Below are positions 36,166-46,751 of a stretch of 64,000 bases of DNA, in pieces. The position numbers and the translations under genes were made by a program. The notes under the pieces are model-generated. The model was not told the DNA's origin. It saw only the letters and a program-made list of their open reading frames with translations, and searched no databases. The DNA comes from Rummeliibacillus suwonensis. GTDB lineage: Bacteria; Bacillota; Bacilli; Bacillales_A; Planococcaceae. The stretch is taken from assembly GCF_007896435.1 (NCBI RefSeq), contig NZ_VCBL01000001.1:897345-961344 (forward strand), in the 5' to 3' direction. The first letter of the stretch is position 1; each line of letters opens with the position of its first letter.

Positions 36166-36217
36166 CTCGGTAGTGAGAACTCTGTATAAAACAGGGGTTT
36201 TGCTACCGAGTTTTTTT
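36166..36217 (+). terminator. Terminator of the protease gene
   Basis: CTCGGTAG (36166–36173) / CTACCGAG (36203–36210), with inner pairing CTCTGT/ACAGGG, then seven T. Confidence 0.85.
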
Positions 36218-36265
36218 GTCGATCTTGGACATAAATCGCTGTATGGAAAATATAATTTAAAAGGA

Positions 36266-36412
36266 GCAGATAAGTGGACGGAGAGAGCAAATAAATGGTC
36301 CGAGTTAGCGAATAAAACCTTCAAAGTAGCGAATAAATCCATCAAAAGAGCGAATAAACCACCAAAAGTAGCAAATAAACCTATCGAAGGAGCAAATAAA
36401 TCCCCTCAATGG
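36266..36412 (+). repeat. 21-bp tandem repeat encoding ANK-type heptads
   Basis: Seven units of 21 bp, each with AGC(A/G)AATAAA-like start, in one open frame giving ADKWTER, ANKWSEL, ANKTFKV, ANKSIKR, ANKPPKV, ANKPIEG, ANKSPQW. The enclosing frame (36113–36448) runs across the protease terminator and has no ribosome site that I can see, so whether it is translated is open. Confidence 0.7.
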
Positions 36413-36523
36413 TTATCTATGAAGTTTCACTTGATCCATCCGCTATAATCATATAAAGATAGTCTTCTACTTTCATTATCTAGCATATATTTTGTATAAT
36501 GAATCTCATGAGGAAGTGACACA

Positions 36524-38869
36524 ATGATAGCAACGGAAAAAAGATGGCGTATTAATCGCCCAGATGAACAGCTTGTGAAAAAATTTGTGGATGAACTTAA
36601 AATTTCTTCAATATCAGCTAAAATTTTAGTAGCACGCGGTTTCACAACAGTTGAAGCAGCCCGTGCTTTTTTAACGATTGATGAACAAACCATCCATGAT
36701 CCATTTGAAATGTATGGGATGAAGGAAGCGGTTGATCGGATTCAAAAAGCCATACAAAATAGAGAAAAAATATTAGTATATGGGGATTATGATAGTGATG
36801 GAATTACCAGTACAACGGTTATGAAAACTGTTCTCCAAGATTTGGGGGCGGATGTATCTCATATGATTCCAAACCGATTCATTGATGGCTATGGACCGAG
36901 TGAACGCTTATTTAAACAGGCACATGAAGAGGGATACCAACTCATCATCACTGTCGATAATGGGATTGCCGGGAACCATGAAGTGCAGGTAGCGAAAGAA
37001 TTAGGAATGGATGTTATCGTTACAGACCACCATGAACCAGGGGAAATATTGCCCCCAGCCGATGTGATTATCCACCCAAGACATCCGGCTGGAAACTATC
37101 CATTTGGTGAGTTGGCAGGTGTTGGCGTCGCATTTAAAGTGGCACACGCCTTGTATGGTAAGTTGCCTAAGCATTTATTAGAGATTGCAGCAATTGGTAC
37201 CGTAGCAGATTTAGTACCCCTTTTAGACGAAAATCGTTATCTTGTCAAAGCAGGACTAGAGGCACTGCAACATTCTACAAGGCCGGCTATTCAAGCGTTA
37301 TGTAAAGTAGCAGGTGTCAATCAGCAAGAGATCGATGAAGAAACGATTGGCTTTGGCTTTGCACCAAGATTAAATGCATTAGGAAGATTGGGAGATGCGG
37401 CACCTGGTGTAGATTTTTTAATGGCACAAAATGCAGCGGAAGCAATGACGATGGCCAGCTCCTTAAACGAAAAAAATAAAGAACGCCAAGCAATGGTAAC
37501 AAGTATTACAGAACAAGCTATTGCTATGATCGAAAATGATGAAGAAATTGGACATTCACAAGTACTAGTCATTTCAGGTGAAGGATGGAATCCAGGAGTT
37601 GTCGGTATTGTTGCATCGAGACTTGTAGAAAAATACTATCGTCCAACGATTATTCTTTCCATAGATGTCGAAAAAGGTGTAGCAAAAGGCTCTGCTCGAA
37701 GTATAGAAGGTTTCCATATGTATAAGGAGCTTGCTAAAAATAAAGATATTCTACCGGCTTTTGGAGGGCACCCAATGGCTGCTGGTATGACACTCGCAAT
37801 GGAGGATATTGATGAATTGCGTTATCGTTTGGATCAGCAAGCAAGAGAATGTTTAACAGAAGATGCATTAACACCGGTGCTAGATATCGATATACCACTG
37901 ACACTCGATGAAATCGATATAAATGCGATCGAAGATGTTCGTAAGCTAGCGCCCTTTGGTACAAGTTTTGCGAAGCCTGTCTATGCAATAGAAGATACAT
38001 CTATTCGTTCCATGAAAAAAATCGGTGCCAATGAAGACCATATCAAACTGCAAATCGTTTCAAATAATCAAGAACTAGATGTAGTAGGATTTCATAAGGG
38101 CTATCTAGTTGATGAACTAACATATGGTATTCAAGTATTTTTTGCAGGTGATCTTCAAATCAATGAATGGAATGGCCGCAAAAAACCGCAGCTACTGTTG
38201 CAGGATGCTCGAACGGATGAATGGCAATTATTCGATTTGAGAGGTATCAGGCAGGTTGCACGTTGGTTACAAACGATTCCACTTGAGGAGGTAACATTTA
38301 TAGCTTTTAGGGAAATGACAGTAAATTATTATGATTCTTTAATTCCCCAAAAGATTCAAAGTTACTCTGAGGATATCTCAAATGAAAATTGCATGCCGTA
38401 TGTTGTATTATTAGATTTGCCCCCAAATGTTCGAATGCTGGAACAGCTATTAGAAAATGTGAGACCCAATCGAATTTATGCGCACTTTTATATTCCAGAC
38501 TCTCACTATTTTGATGGAATGCCTACAAGGGAACAATTTGTATGGTATTATACTTTTTTGAGAAAACGGCGAATTTTTCAACTGCGTCAAAATTTAACTG
38601 AATTGGCCAAACATAAAGGCTGGAGTCGCGATATGCTTATTTTCATGACGCAGGTGTTTTTTGAACTTGGATTTGTTACAATAGATAATGGACTCGCGAA
38701 AATTGTTGATCATCCGCCTAAAAAAGAGTTAACTAGCGCGAAAATCTATCAACAACGTGCGCAACAAATGGCTTTAGAGCAAACTCTGCTGTATGCACCG
38801 TATAAGGATTTAAGAGAGTGGTTTGACCTTCGTTTAAACGGTCAATCGGTTTCTGAGGAGGAACAATAA
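36524..38869 (+). CDS. recJ: Single-stranded-DNA-specific exonuclease RecJ
   Basis: 781 residues. DHH-family motifs: D-Y-D-S-D-G (88–93), V-D-N-G-I-A, T-D-H-H-E-P, and the DHHA1 G-G-H-P-M-A-A-G motif near 415. A C-terminal extension of about 210 residues is typical of Firmicutes RecJ. It degrades ssDNA 5'–3' in recombination and mismatch repair. AGGAAGTGA precedes ATG 36524; apt starts 3 nt after its stop. Confidence 0.96.
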   Translation: MIATEKRWRINRPDEQLVKKFVDELKISSISAKILVARGFTTVEAARAFLTIDEQTIHDPFEMYGMKEAVDRIQKAIQNREKILVYGDYDSDGITSTTVMKTVLQDLGADVSHMIPNRFIDGYGPSERLFKQAHEEGYQLIITVDNGIAGNHEVQVAKELGMDVIVTDHHEPGEILPPADVIIHPRHPAGNYPFGELAGVGVAFKVAHALYGKLPKHLLEIAAIGTVADLVPLLDENRYLVKAGLEALQHSTRPAIQALCKVAGVNQQEIDEETIGFGFAPRLNALGRLGDAAPGVDFLMAQNAAEAMTMASSLNEKNKERQAMVTSITEQAIAMIENDEEIGHSQVLVISGEGWNPGVVGIVASRLVEKYYRPTIILSIDVEKGVAKGSARSIEGFHMYKELAKNKDILPAFGGHPMAAGMTLAMEDIDELRYRLDQQARECLTEDALTPVLDIDIPLTLDEIDINAIEDVRKLAPFGTSFAKPVYAIEDTSIRSMKKIGANEDHIKLQIVSNNQELDVVGFHKGYLVDELTYGIQVFFAGDLQINEWNGRKKPQLLLQDARTDEWQLFDLRGIRQVARWLQTIPLEEVTFIAFREMTVNYYDSLIPQKIQSYSEDISNENCMPYVVLLDLPPNVRMLEQLLENVRPNRIYAHFYIPDSHYFDGMPTREQFVWYYTFLRKRRIFQLRQNLTELAKHKGWSRDMLIFMTQVFFELGFVTIDNGLAKIVDHPPKKELTSAKIYQQRAQQMALEQTLLYAPYKDLREWFDLRLNGQSVSEEEQ

Positions 38870-38871
38870 TA

Positions 38872-39384
38872 ATGGATTTAAAACAATATGTGACGGTCGT
38901 AGAAGATTGGCCTAAAAAAGGCATCTCTTTCAAAGACATCACGACAATTATGGATAATGGAGAAGCGTATAAATATGCTACTGACCAAATCGTTGAATAT
39001 GCTAAAAAAGTTGGTGCAGAATTAATTGTTGGTCCAGAAGCACGAGGATTTATCACAGGATGTCCAGTTGCTTATGCGCTTGGAATTGGTTTTGCTCCAG
39101 TTCGTAAGCCAGGTAAATTACCGCGTGAAGTAGTTTCTGTAAGTTACGGTCTTGAATATGGGAAAGATACGTTAACGATGCATAAAGATGCCGTAAAAGC
39201 TGGTCAAAAAGTTTTAATCATAGATGATTTACTAGCCACTGGAGGTACCGTAGATGCTGCCATCCGTTTAGTTGAACAACTTGGTGGGGAAGTAGTGGGC
39301 TGTGCTTTTTTAATTGAACTAGAAGAATTACATGGTCGCGATAAGCTTCATGGCCACGATGTCTTAACATTAATGAAATACTAA
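38872..39384 (+). CDS. apt: Adenine phosphoribosyltransferase
   Basis: 170 residues with the PRPP-binding signature [13 protein letters not shown] (about 120–132) and G-P-E-A-R-G-F. It salvages adenine to AMP. GAGGAGGAA in the end of recJ serves as ribosome site. Repeat copy C begins right after its stop. Confidence 0.97.
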   Translation: MDLKQYVTVVEDWPKKGISFKDITTIMDNGEAYKYATDQIVEYAKKVGAELIVGPEARGFITGCPVAYALGIGFAPVRKPGKLPREVVSVSYGLEYGKDTLTMHKDAVKAGQKVLIIDDLLATGGTVDAAIRLVEQLGGEVVGCAFLIELEELHGRDKLHGHDVLTLMKY

Positions 39385-39385
39385 T

Positions 39386-39603
39386 GATAAAGTGAAGCTT
39401 CCATCAGTGGGGATTTTCTTTATCCCCCATTGAGCTAGAAGAACTCAGGTTAAAAGCGCCACGTCCTGTGGCAACACCTGAGGGACCAACATCCTGCCCC
39501 CCCAAACCAATCGGACCCATGCGGCAGTTAATCCCCATCTATCTTCTCGTTTCTCTCTATATCTTTGAGATGGGGGTCTTACTGCCCGTTAAAGCGGGAT
39601 AAA
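39386..39603 (+). repeat. Dispersed hairpin repeat, copy C
   Basis: 218 bp, GATAAAGTGAAGC to GCGGGATAAA, starting 1 bp after the apt stop. First hairpin CAGTGGGG…CCCCATTG, conserved core with GCCAC/GTGGC, long stem GGCAGT…CCCCATCT/AGATGGGG…ACTGCC, and CCCG/CGGG at the end. The third hairpin is lost (CCAACATCCTGCCCCCCC). Confidence 0.85.
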
Positions 39604-39750
39604 TGGCTATCTAAAAAATTCATATACACTAGGTAAAATTTCACCACACTTTTACAGGCAAAGACGAGGGATAGGTCGCACTACGAACTTGTCATGGTTC
39701 TCGTGTTTTTTCTGTTAGAGTTTGCACAGATCTTTACTTATATTTCAAAA

Positions 39751-39787
39751 ATAGCATGCTAAGTTTACGCTTAGCATACTATTTTTA
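39751..39787 (+). terminator. Hairpin with T tract between apt and relA
   Basis: ATGCTAAG (39756–39763) / CTTAGCAT (39770–39777), extended by TAG/CTA with a bulge, followed by T-rich sequence. Confidence 0.6.
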
Positions 39788-39999
39788 CTTTTAGCTTGTA
39801 TAAACAGGCGGTAAATTCATGGATGGCAACTGGGGATTTGCTTGGCTTCCGAGAAAGCAAAGCGAACAAGTTGTAGAGTGATTGGTTGAACATCTCTATT
39901 TTTGAGGACAAAATGGAATGATCACCACATTTGAATTCATGGGATCTTATTGTCGAAGTTTCGCGTAATTTGTCGAACTATTATTTTTTTTGAAGAATT

Positions 40000-40027
40000 A
40001 GCCTTTACAAATAGGCTCTTTTTTTTA
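40000..40027 (+). terminator. Terminator-like hairpin 50 bp upstream of relA
   Basis: AGCCT / AGGCT with an 8-nt loop and a run of T to 40027. Confidence 0.5.
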
Positions 40028-40079
40028 TACAATTAACGTTATACATAATCGGAAAAATTATGAAATAGGGTGGGCTAAC

Positions 40080-42275
40080 ATGGCGAAAGATCAAGTGATG
40101 ACAGTAGAGGAAGTATTCGCAATTCTAACATCGTATATGAATAGCGAACACGTTGCATTTGTAAAAAAAGCATATGAACTGGCAAAAGATGCACATAAAG
40201 AACAGTTCAGAAGTTCAGGAGAGCCATATATCTTACATCCTGTCCAAGTTGCCGGAATTTTGGCAGAGTTACAAATGGATCCGGAAACAGTTGCAGCGGG
40301 TTTTTTACATGATGTTGTAGAAGATACACCTGTCACACATGAAGACCTTGTCGAACAGTTCAATGAAGAAGTTGCAATGCTTGTAGATGGTGTTACGAAA
40401 TTAGGAAAGATTAAATATAAGTCAAAAGCTGAGCAGCAGGCTGAAAATCATCGTAAAATGTTCGTAGCGATGGCGCAGGATATCCGCGTTATCCTCATTA
40501 AATTAGCAGACCGATTACATAATATGAGAACGCTTAAACATTTACCAGTTGAAAAGCAGCGCCGTATCTCAAAAGAAACACTAGAAATCTTTGCTCCACT
40601 GGCACATCGTCTAGGAATGTCAGCTATTAAGTGGGAGTTAGAAGATACTGCACTCCGTTATTTAAATCCACAGCAATATTACCGCATCGTTAACCTTATG
40701 AAGCGTAAACGAGTAGAACGCGAAGATTATTTAAAATCAGTAATGGATGAAATTCACGTTCAACTTGATGACATCCATATCAATGCAGATTTATCTGGCC
40801 GTCCCAAGCATATCTATAGTATTTATCGTAAAATGGTTTTGCAAAATAAGCAATTTAATGAAATCTACGACTTATTAGCTGTTCGTGTCATAGTAGACAG
40901 TATAAAAGATTGCTACGCAGTTCTCGGTATTATTCATACGCTTTGGAAGCCGATGCCTGGCCGTTTCAAAGATTATATTGCGATGCCAAAACAAAACCTT
41001 TATCAATCCCTTCATACAACTGTCATCGGACCATATGGAGATCCTCTTGAAGTCCAAATTCGCACAAAAGAAATGCATAAGATCGCTGAATATGGGGTCG
41101 CAGCACATTGGGCATATAAAGAAGGTAGAACCGTTGATAAAAATAAATCGAATATCGATAATAAGCTAACATGGTTTCGTGAAATTTTAGAATTCCAAAA
41201 CGAATCATCTAATGCAGAAGAATTCATGGAATCACTGAAATTTGATTTATTCTCTGACATGGTTTATGTATTCTCTCCAAAAGGCGATGTGATCGAGTTG
41301 CCAGCAGGTTCAGTACCCATTGATTTTGCGTATCGAGTACACTCTGAAATTGGTAACAAAACAATTGGTGCTAAGGTAAATGGGAAAATGGTTCCTCTTG
41401 ATACACCTTTAAAGACAGGCGATATTGTAGAAATTATGACATCCAAGCAATCATTCGGTCCAAGCCGAGATTGGCTGAATATCGCACAATCTTCACAGGC
41501 CAAACATAAGATTAAGCAATTTTTTAAAAAACAATTGCGTGAAGATAATGTCAATAAAGGTCGTGAAATGATTGAAAAAGAAATTGTTGAACAGGGATAT
41601 GATCCAAAAGAAATATTGACACCTGAAAACTTTAAACGAGTATGTGAAAAATTGAATTATGCAAATGAGGATGATTTAGTCGCAGCTGTTGGATTTAACG
41701 GAATGACAGCACTCCAAGTCGTTAATCGCCTTGCTGAACGTGTAAGAAGACAACGTAGTCAAGAAGAAACGATAGAGAAAATTGCGAAAGAGATGAAAAC
41801 ACCTCCAAAGGAAAAAGTAACGGAGACAGGTGTGATTGTTAAAGGTTTGGACAACTTATTAATCCGTTTATCTCGTTGCTGTAATCCAGTACCAGGCGAT
41901 GATATTGTTGGGTTTATCACAAAAGGTCGTGGTGTTTCAGTTCATCGTGCAGATTGTCCAAATATCCAAACATCAGAAGATCATGAACGATTGATCGAAG
42001 TTGAATGGGGAAAGAATTTAGAACAAGAACATAAATTATTCAATGTGGATATTGAAATTTCTGGCTTTGATCGTGTAGGTTTGTTAAACGAGGTCATACA
42101 GGTCGTCACTGAAACAAAAACACCGATTAGTGGCATTAGTGCACGGACGGATCGAGATAAAATTGCGACCATCAATTTGACTTTACAGATCAAGCATATT
42201 CAAAATCTTTATAAAGTAGTAGATCGTGTCAAACAAATTCCAGATGTCTATTCTGTACAACGTATTATGCATTAA
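40080..42275 (+). CDS. relA: Bifunctional (p)ppGpp synthetase/hydrolase RelA
   Basis: 731 residues. HD hydrolase domain with H53 and H77-D78 (F-L-H-D-V-V-E-D-T), synthetase domain ([18 protein letters not shown] near 300–317), TGS domain ([12 protein letters not shown]) and C-terminal zinc-finger/ACT region ([15 protein letters not shown]). Long Rel type that controls the stringent response on stalled ribosomes. GGGTGGG precedes ATG 40080. dtd follows as in B. subtilis. Confidence 0.97.
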   Translation: MAKDQVMTVEEVFAILTSYMNSEHVAFVKKAYELAKDAHKEQFRSSGEPYILHPVQVAGILAELQMDPETVAAGFLHDVVEDTPVTHEDLVEQFNEEVAMLVDGVTKLGKIKYKSKAEQQAENHRKMFVAMAQDIRVILIKLADRLHNMRTLKHLPVEKQRRISKETLEIFAPLAHRLGMSAIKWELEDTALRYLNPQQYYRIVNLMKRKRVEREDYLKSVMDEIHVQLDDIHINADLSGRPKHIYSIYRKMVLQNKQFNEIYDLLAVRVIVDSIKDCYAVLGIIHTLWKPMPGRFKDYIAMPKQNLYQSLHTTVIGPYGDPLEVQIRTKEMHKIAEYGVAAHWAYKEGRTVDKNKSNIDNKLTWFREILEFQNESSNAEEFMESLKFDLFSDMVYVFSPKGDVIELPAGSVPIDFAYRVHSEIGNKTIGAKVNGKMVPLDTPLKTGDIVEIMTSKQSFGPSRDWLNIAQSSQAKHKIKQFFKKQLREDNVNKGREMIEKEIVEQGYDPKEILTPENFKRVCEKLNYANEDDLVAAVGFNGMTALQVVNRLAERVRRQRSQEETIEKIAKEMKTPPKEKVTETGVIVKGLDNLLIRLSRCCNPVPGDDIVGFITKGRGVSVHRADCPNIQTSEDHERLIEVEWGKNLEQEHKLFNVDIEISGFDRVGLLNEVIQVVTETKTPISGISARTDRDKIATINLTLQIKHIQNLYKVVDRVKQIPDVYSVQRIMH

Positions 42276-42292
42276 GATTGGAGATTATATCA

Positions 42293-42733
42293 ATGAGAGT
42301 AGTTCTGCAACGGAGCAAAGAAGCTTCCGTTACTGTCAATGGAAAGGTTACAGGGAAGATCGATCAGGGCTATGTGTTATTAGTTGGGATTACACATGGT
42401 GATACGAAAGATGATGCAGATTATCTGGCAAAGAAAATTGCAAAATTACGAATTTGGGAAGATGAAGAGGGCAAGATGAATCGCTCTATTAAAGAACATG
42501 GTGGTGACATTTTGTCAGTCTCCCAATTTACTTTGTATGCTGATACAAGAAAGGGCAATCGTCCAAGTTTTACAGATGCTGCCCGACCTGAAGAGGCTTT
42601 TGGTTTATGGGAATACTTTAACAGTACACTTCATGCACTAGGATTACATGTTGAAACGGGTGTCTTTGGTGCAATGATGGATGTCAAACTTACAAATGAT
42701 GGACCTGTAACGATATTGCTGGAGTCGAAATAA
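42293..42733 (+). CDS. dtd: D-aminoacyl-tRNA deacylase
   Basis: 146 residues with both active-site motifs: S-Q-F-T-L-Y-A-D (about 79–86) and the cross-subunit G-P-V-T in T-N-D-G-P-V-T (about 136–142). It hydrolyses D-aminoacyl and Gly-tRNAAla mistakes. ATG 42293 follows TTGGAGA; the frame is open to 42278 without a site. Confidence 0.96.
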   Translation: MRVVLQRSKEASVTVNGKVTGKIDQGYVLLVGITHGDTKDDADYLAKKIAKLRIWEDEEGKMNRSIKEHGGDILSVSQFTLYADTRKGNRPSFTDAARPEEAFGLWEYFNSTLHALGLHVETGVFGAMMDVKLTNDGPVTILLESK

Positions 42734-42735
42734 TG

Positions 42736-42774
42736 AAAAAACGTCTGATTAATGAGAAATCAGACGTTTTTTTT
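42736..42774 (+). terminator. Terminator of relA–dtd
   Basis: ACGTCTGATT / AATCAGACGT, perfect 10-bp stem, flanked by A and T runs, so it may also act on the opposite strand. Confidence 0.88.
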
Positions 42775-42932
42775 CTCGTAAAGTAGTGAAACGTGCATTC
42801 ATAATAGGACACATAGTCTAACAAATAAACTAGATGGTCAAGCCTAAGCTAAATTTGTATATTCAATGACTTCAAATCTCTAAACAAAAACAACCATATC
42901 AATTGAAGATATGGTTGTCCATTGTGTTGTGA

Positions 42933-44762
42933 TTAGTCGCGGCCATAGTAGCTTAAAAGTCCATTTACAACACCTTTAGCAACTGTTTCGCGATAATCAT
43001 TACTATTCACTAGTTTGGCATCTGAAGCATTTGAAACAAAGCCAAGTTCTAATAATACAGATACAACGGAATTGTATCTTACCACATAGTAGTCCATTGC
43101 TTTGAGTTTGCGATCTTTATAATTCGGATATTCCTCTTTTATTGCGTCTTTGATACCATCATGTATAGCATCTGCAAATTTCTTGCTGCTTACTTTAGCT
43201 GAAGTTGAATAATAGCTTTCATAGCCCGTAGCAGAAGAAGGTCCCGAATTGTGATGTACGCTTATAAAGGCGTTTGCCCCTTTTTGTTTCGCGTAAGCAG
43301 CGCGTTCATCTAATGTTAAAAACTGATTGTCCGTTGTACGTGTCATGTACACGATACCGCCAACTTCTTCAATAGCAGATTGAATGGCTTTCGCTGCTTT
43401 TAAGTTGAGTGTTTTTTCAACTACATGATTGCCAGATGCTCCATTATCTTGCTTCCCATGTCCAGGATCAACAACAATCTTAATCCCTTTTAAAGTTCCT
43501 TTTACACTATCAGAAACAGTTGTAGTTGGTTTCTTTGTAGTGATTTTACTACTAGTAGTATTGGAAGAAATCCAGCCTTTTTGTTTGGAAGTATACTGAA
43601 CTTCTACCCAATTATTGTTGGAGATACGTAGGATCTTAAAATAATTGCCCTTTGACGCTTTTCCAAGTGATGGAGCAGCAGTTGTTGGTAACGATCTTAC
43701 GTTCAAAGTACCGGAACGCATGACAAAATATTGTGTTTTAGATGGTTTCTTTGCTGTAAATGAGATATTAGTCGTTGAAGCAAAACCGTAGGATGTACTA
43801 CCATTGATCCAACCTTTTTTATCATTATAATTTACATAAATCCACCCGTTGCTTGCTTGTTTCAAGATTTGAACTTTTGATTCAAAAGGTACGATTTGAC
43901 CGAGAGATTTTGCATTCACACTGTAACTGTTTCGTATTGTCAGTCCAGTTGGTTCTGTTACATAATAGTAGGTTGTTTTTTTAGGTACAACAACGGTGAT
44001 TGAACTAGTAGTTGGTTCTTTTACCTTTTGAGTGCCGTAATGGGTGGAAACCCAACCTTTTTTGCCAGTTTGATATGTAACTTCTACCCAATCATTACTT
44101 GCAATACGAGAAATGAGTAAAGATTCGTTTTTCTTTACATATGCCAGTAATTTAGACTTTGAATTTGGCTCTGAACGTACAGATAATGACTTAGCTGTAA
44201 CGACAAAATATAAATTCTTTTTAGCGTTTGTAATTTTAGGTTTTGCTGTAGTAGCCTTTTTGGTGGAAACCGTAACATAAGTAGCACTTACCCACCCAGT
44301 TATACTAGAAGTTTTAATTTTAACCCAGCCATTTTTTTGTTGGATATATGTAGCGGTTTTTCCTTTGTTTAATTTTCCTAAAACCGTAGAATTAGTGGAA
44401 TTAGATTTTCGAATATTTAGATTGTCCGTTTTAGAAGTAACAATTTTGGAAGTAGTAGAAGCGGTCGAAACGGTTGTTTTGACAGTTTTTAAATATTTGG
44501 CTGATGCCCAACCTGTTTTGTTCTTATACTTCACTTGATACCATTTTCCGCTTGCCTTTACTTTTACTAGGGTCGTATTTTTTTTAACAGTTGTTATGAC
44601 CTTTGAACTAGTGCTAGGAGCCGTTCTTATATTTAGTGCGCTGGCAGTAACCTTTAATTTTGTGGAAGAGGCATGTGCTTTAGGAATTACTGCGAACATT
44701 GAAAAGACTAAAACTAGACAAAGTGAGACAATAGTCGCTGCATTTAGTTTTTTGGTATTCAT
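42933..44762 (-). CDS. N-acetylmuramoyl-L-alanine amidase with SH3b repeats
   Basis: 609 residues. Signal peptide (1–32, ending A-H-A), five bacterial SH3 domains (roughly 35–95, 110–165, 185–245, 265–325, 345–400) separated by Ser/Thr/Lys linkers, and an Amidase_3 domain (about 425–609) with zinc ligands in V-D-P-G-H-G, V-E-K-T-L-N-L and V-H-H-N plus a catalytic Glu in L-L-E-L-G-F. It cleaves the glycan–peptide bond in cell wall; B. subtilis has YrvJ at this locus. I start at ATG 44762 with AAGGAGG upstream. Confidence 0.92.
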   Translation of the reverse strand: MNTKKLNAATIVSLCLVLVFSMFAVIPKAHASSTKLKVTASALNIRTAPSTSSKVITTVKKNTTLVKVKASGKWYQVKYKNKTGWASAKYLKTVKTTVSTASTTSKIVTSKTDNLNIRKSNSTNSTVLGKLNKGKTATYIQQKNGWVKIKTSSITGWVSATYVTVSTKKATTAKPKITNAKKNLYFVVTAKSLSVRSEPNSKSKLLAYVKKNESLLISRIASNDWVEVTYQTGKKGWVSTHYGTQKVKEPTTSSITVVVPKKTTYYYVTEPTGLTIRNSYSVNAKSLGQIVPFESKVQILKQASNGWIYVNYNDKKGWINGSTSYGFASTTNISFTAKKPSKTQYFVMRSGTLNVRSLPTTAAPSLGKASKGNYFKILRISNNNWVEVQYTSKQKGWISSNTTSSKITTKKPTTTVSDSVKGTLKGIKIVVDPGHGKQDNGASGNHVVEKTLNLKAAKAIQSAIEEVGGIVYMTRTTDNQFLTLDERAAYAKQKGANAFISVHHNSGPSSATGYESYYSTSAKVSSKKFADAIHDGIKDAIKEEYPNYKDRKLKAMDYYVVRYNSVVSVLLELGFVSNASDAKLVNSNDYRETVAKGVVNGLLSYYGRD

Positions 44763-44827
44763 ATTTTTCCTCCTTTTTTCCATTGTAAGATGAAAAGAGA
44801 TAAAAAACTATAAGTTTTTTTAAATAG

Positions 44828-44855
44828 TTGACATATTTTGCGGAAATGTTATGAT
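44828..44855 (+). promoter_or_regulatory. Promoter of the hisS–aspS transcript
   Basis: TTGACA (44828–44833), 16 bp, TATGAT (44850–44855). The predicted start is near 44862, just ahead of the T-box. Confidence 0.78.
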
Positions 44856-44886
44856 ATGAAGTAATCTTTATGATTATTAAATACCT

Positions 44887-45139
44887 ATGACCAAGAAAGT
44901 AACAATCAAGTTGTACTTTTTAGAGAGGAAAAGACGTGGCTGAGATCTTTTCTATTGTACCGATATGTGAAAAACACTTGAGAGGTTTTTCTTCGAACGA
45001 TTAGTGAGCTAGTAGGGGAAAACGGTATCGGCCGTTATCCGATTTGAGAGGATCTAGTAATGCTAGGTCAACTAGGGTGGAACCGCGGAAGCATATACAG
45101 CTCTCGTCCCTTGCATTAAGCAAGGGGCGGGAGCTTTTT
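44887..45139 (+). ncRNA. T-box leader of hisS–aspS, His specifier CAC
   Basis: Contains the Stem I AGAGAG element and GTGGCTGAGA (about 44920–44946), a specifier context GAAAAACACTTGAGAG with CAC at 44975–44977, the antiterminator sequence AGGGTGGAACCGCG (45074–45087) and a strong terminator (45100–45139). Uncharged tRNA-His should stabilise the antiterminator and raise hisS expression. The specifier is read from position and flanking pattern. Confidence 0.88.
45100..45139 (+). terminator. T-box terminator upstream of hisS
   Basis: GCTCTCGTCCCTTGC / GCAAGGGGCGGGAGC, 15-bp stem with a G·T and a mismatch, then five T. Confidence 0.88.
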
Positions 45140-45231
45140 GTTTGCAGAAGATAGCATGTAGAGTCTTCAGAAACATTGAAAAGTTTGAATCAAAATGTTT
45201 TTTCAGTTTTCAACAGCAAGACTGAAACTAA

Positions 45232-45387
45232 TTTATCCCGCATTAACGGGCAGTAATACTTCCCCTCAAAATTCAGCGAAAGCAAAGAAGGTAGGAGGGA
45301 GATCAACTGCCGCATGCGCTCGATTGGTTCAACTAATCATCCGTGAGGGATGAAGAAAACCCCCCACTGGTTAAAGTTTCACTTTAT
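45232..45387 (-). repeat. Dispersed hairpin repeat, copy D (inverted, internally deleted)
   Basis: 156 bp from TTTATCCCGC to CACTTTA. It keeps the first hairpin, the long stem and the end hairpin but lacks the conserved centre. The inner long stem has changed to TCCCTC/GAGGGG where copy A has CCCCCATCT/AGATGGGGG, so pairing is kept with different bases. Confidence 0.78.
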
Positions 45388-45460
45388 GACAGTAGCTGTC
45401 GAAGCTTCATATCGCGTTCATCATCAGTGAAGCCTGTTAAAAATAGAAAGGAGATTGTGT

Positions 45461-46735
45461 ATGAGTTTTAAAGTACCTAGAGGCACCCAAGATATCTTGC
45501 CTGGTCAAACAGAAAAATGGCAAAAAGTTGAGGAAATCATTCGACATCTTTGCCATGTTTACCGTTACCAAGAAATTCGCACACCTATTTTTGAATCAAC
45601 TGAGTTATTCCAACGTGGTGTTGGCGATACAACAGATATTGTGCAAAAGGAAATGTACACATTTGAGGATCGGGGAGGACGTTCCATAACACTTCGACCA
45701 GAAGGTACAGCCTCTGTCGTTCGTTCTTATGTTGAACATAAAATGTTTGGTCAACCTGATCAGCCAGTAAAATTATCTTACATGGGACCAATGTTCCGTT
45801 ATGAACGCCAACAAGCTGGACGTTATCGACAATTCGTACAATTTGGCGTAGAAGCAATTGGTAGTAAAGATCCTGCAATTGATGCAGAAGTGATTGCGCT
45901 TGCGATGAACGTTTATGCAACAGCTGGATTAAAAGATATAAAATTAGTGATTAATTCTCTAGGGGATCATGAAGTTCGAACAAAACACCGTGAAGCATTA
46001 GTGAAGCATTTTGAACCGCATATTCATGAGTTTTGCTCTGACTGTCAATCACGTCTTAAAAAAAATCCACTTCGTATTTTAGATTGTAAAGTGGATCGTG
46101 AACATCCATTAATGGCGACAGCACCTGCTTTAACAGACTATCTAAATGAAGAATCTGCAAGTTACTTCGACCAAGTGAAAAACTATTTAGATATACTTGG
46201 TATTTCGTATGAAGTAGATCCAAATTTAGTAAGAGGTTTGGATTACTATAATCATACTACCTTCGAAATTATGAGTACTGCTGAAGGATTGGGCGCGATC
46301 ACCACTTTATGTGGTGGAGGTCGCTATAACGGTCTTGTTGAAGAAATTGGTGGACCTGAATCACCTGGTATTGGATTTGCTATGAGTATCGAACGTTTAC
46401 TTTTAGCTTTAGAAGCTGAGGGGAAAGAGTTAAATACTGAAAATCAATTAGATGTGTTTATCGTTACGATGGATGCTGATTCGAAACGAAAAGCTGTAGA
46501 ATTAGCAAGTTCTTTCCGTGCAAAAGGTATTTCTACAGAAATCGATTATTCAAACCGTAAAATGAAAGCACAAATGAAATCAGCTGACCGTCAACATGCA
46601 ACATGGGTAATTGTACTTGGCGAAACGGAATTGGCTGAACAACAAGCAACTGTGAAAAACATGGTAACGGGTCATCAAGAAATGATTCCATTCCATGATT
46701 TAGTAAATTATTTAACAAAACAGAAAGAACAGTAA
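45461..46735 (+). CDS. hisS: Histidyl-tRNA synthetase
   Basis: 424 residues, class II. Motif 1 region P-x-F-E-S-T-E-L-F, motif 2 [14 protein letters not shown], the histidine A loop L-V-R-G-L-D-Y-Y and motif 3 [18 protein letters not shown] precedes ATG 45461. It lies 320 bp after the T-box terminator because repeat copy D lies between. aspS follows after 16 nt. Confidence 0.97.
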   Translation: MSFKVPRGTQDILPGQTEKWQKVEEIIRHLCHVYRYQEIRTPIFESTELFQRGVGDTTDIVQKEMYTFEDRGGRSITLRPEGTASVVRSYVEHKMFGQPDQPVKLSYMGPMFRYERQQAGRYRQFVQFGVEAIGSKDPAIDAEVIALAMNVYATAGLKDIKLVINSLGDHEVRTKHREALVKHFEPHIHEFCSDCQSRLKKNPLRILDCKVDREHPLMATAPALTDYLNEESASYFDQVKNYLDILGISYEVDPNLVRGLDYYNHTTFEIMSTAEGLGAITTLCGGGRYNGLVEEIGGPESPGIGFAMSIERLLLALEAEGKELNTENQLDVFIVTMDADSKRKAVELASSFRAKGISTEIDYSNRKMKAQMKSADRQHATWVIVLGETELAEQQATVKNMVTGHQEMIPFHDLVNYLTKQKEQ

Positions 46736-46751
46736 TTGGAGGAAATTCGAA

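Larger units (their letters stand above)
39604..40079. other. Intergenic region upstream of relA
   Basis: About 475 bases with two terminator-like hairpins (39751–39787 and 40000–40027) and no coding region. The stacked hairpins just before relA could be attenuator-like, but I recognise no sensor domain. Confidence 0.45.

Noticed and set aside
36113-36448. 111-codon frame containing the ANK heptads as a full gene
   Set aside because: Its N-terminal third is the protease terminator, and no start with a ribosome site is seen; kept only as a tandem repeat.
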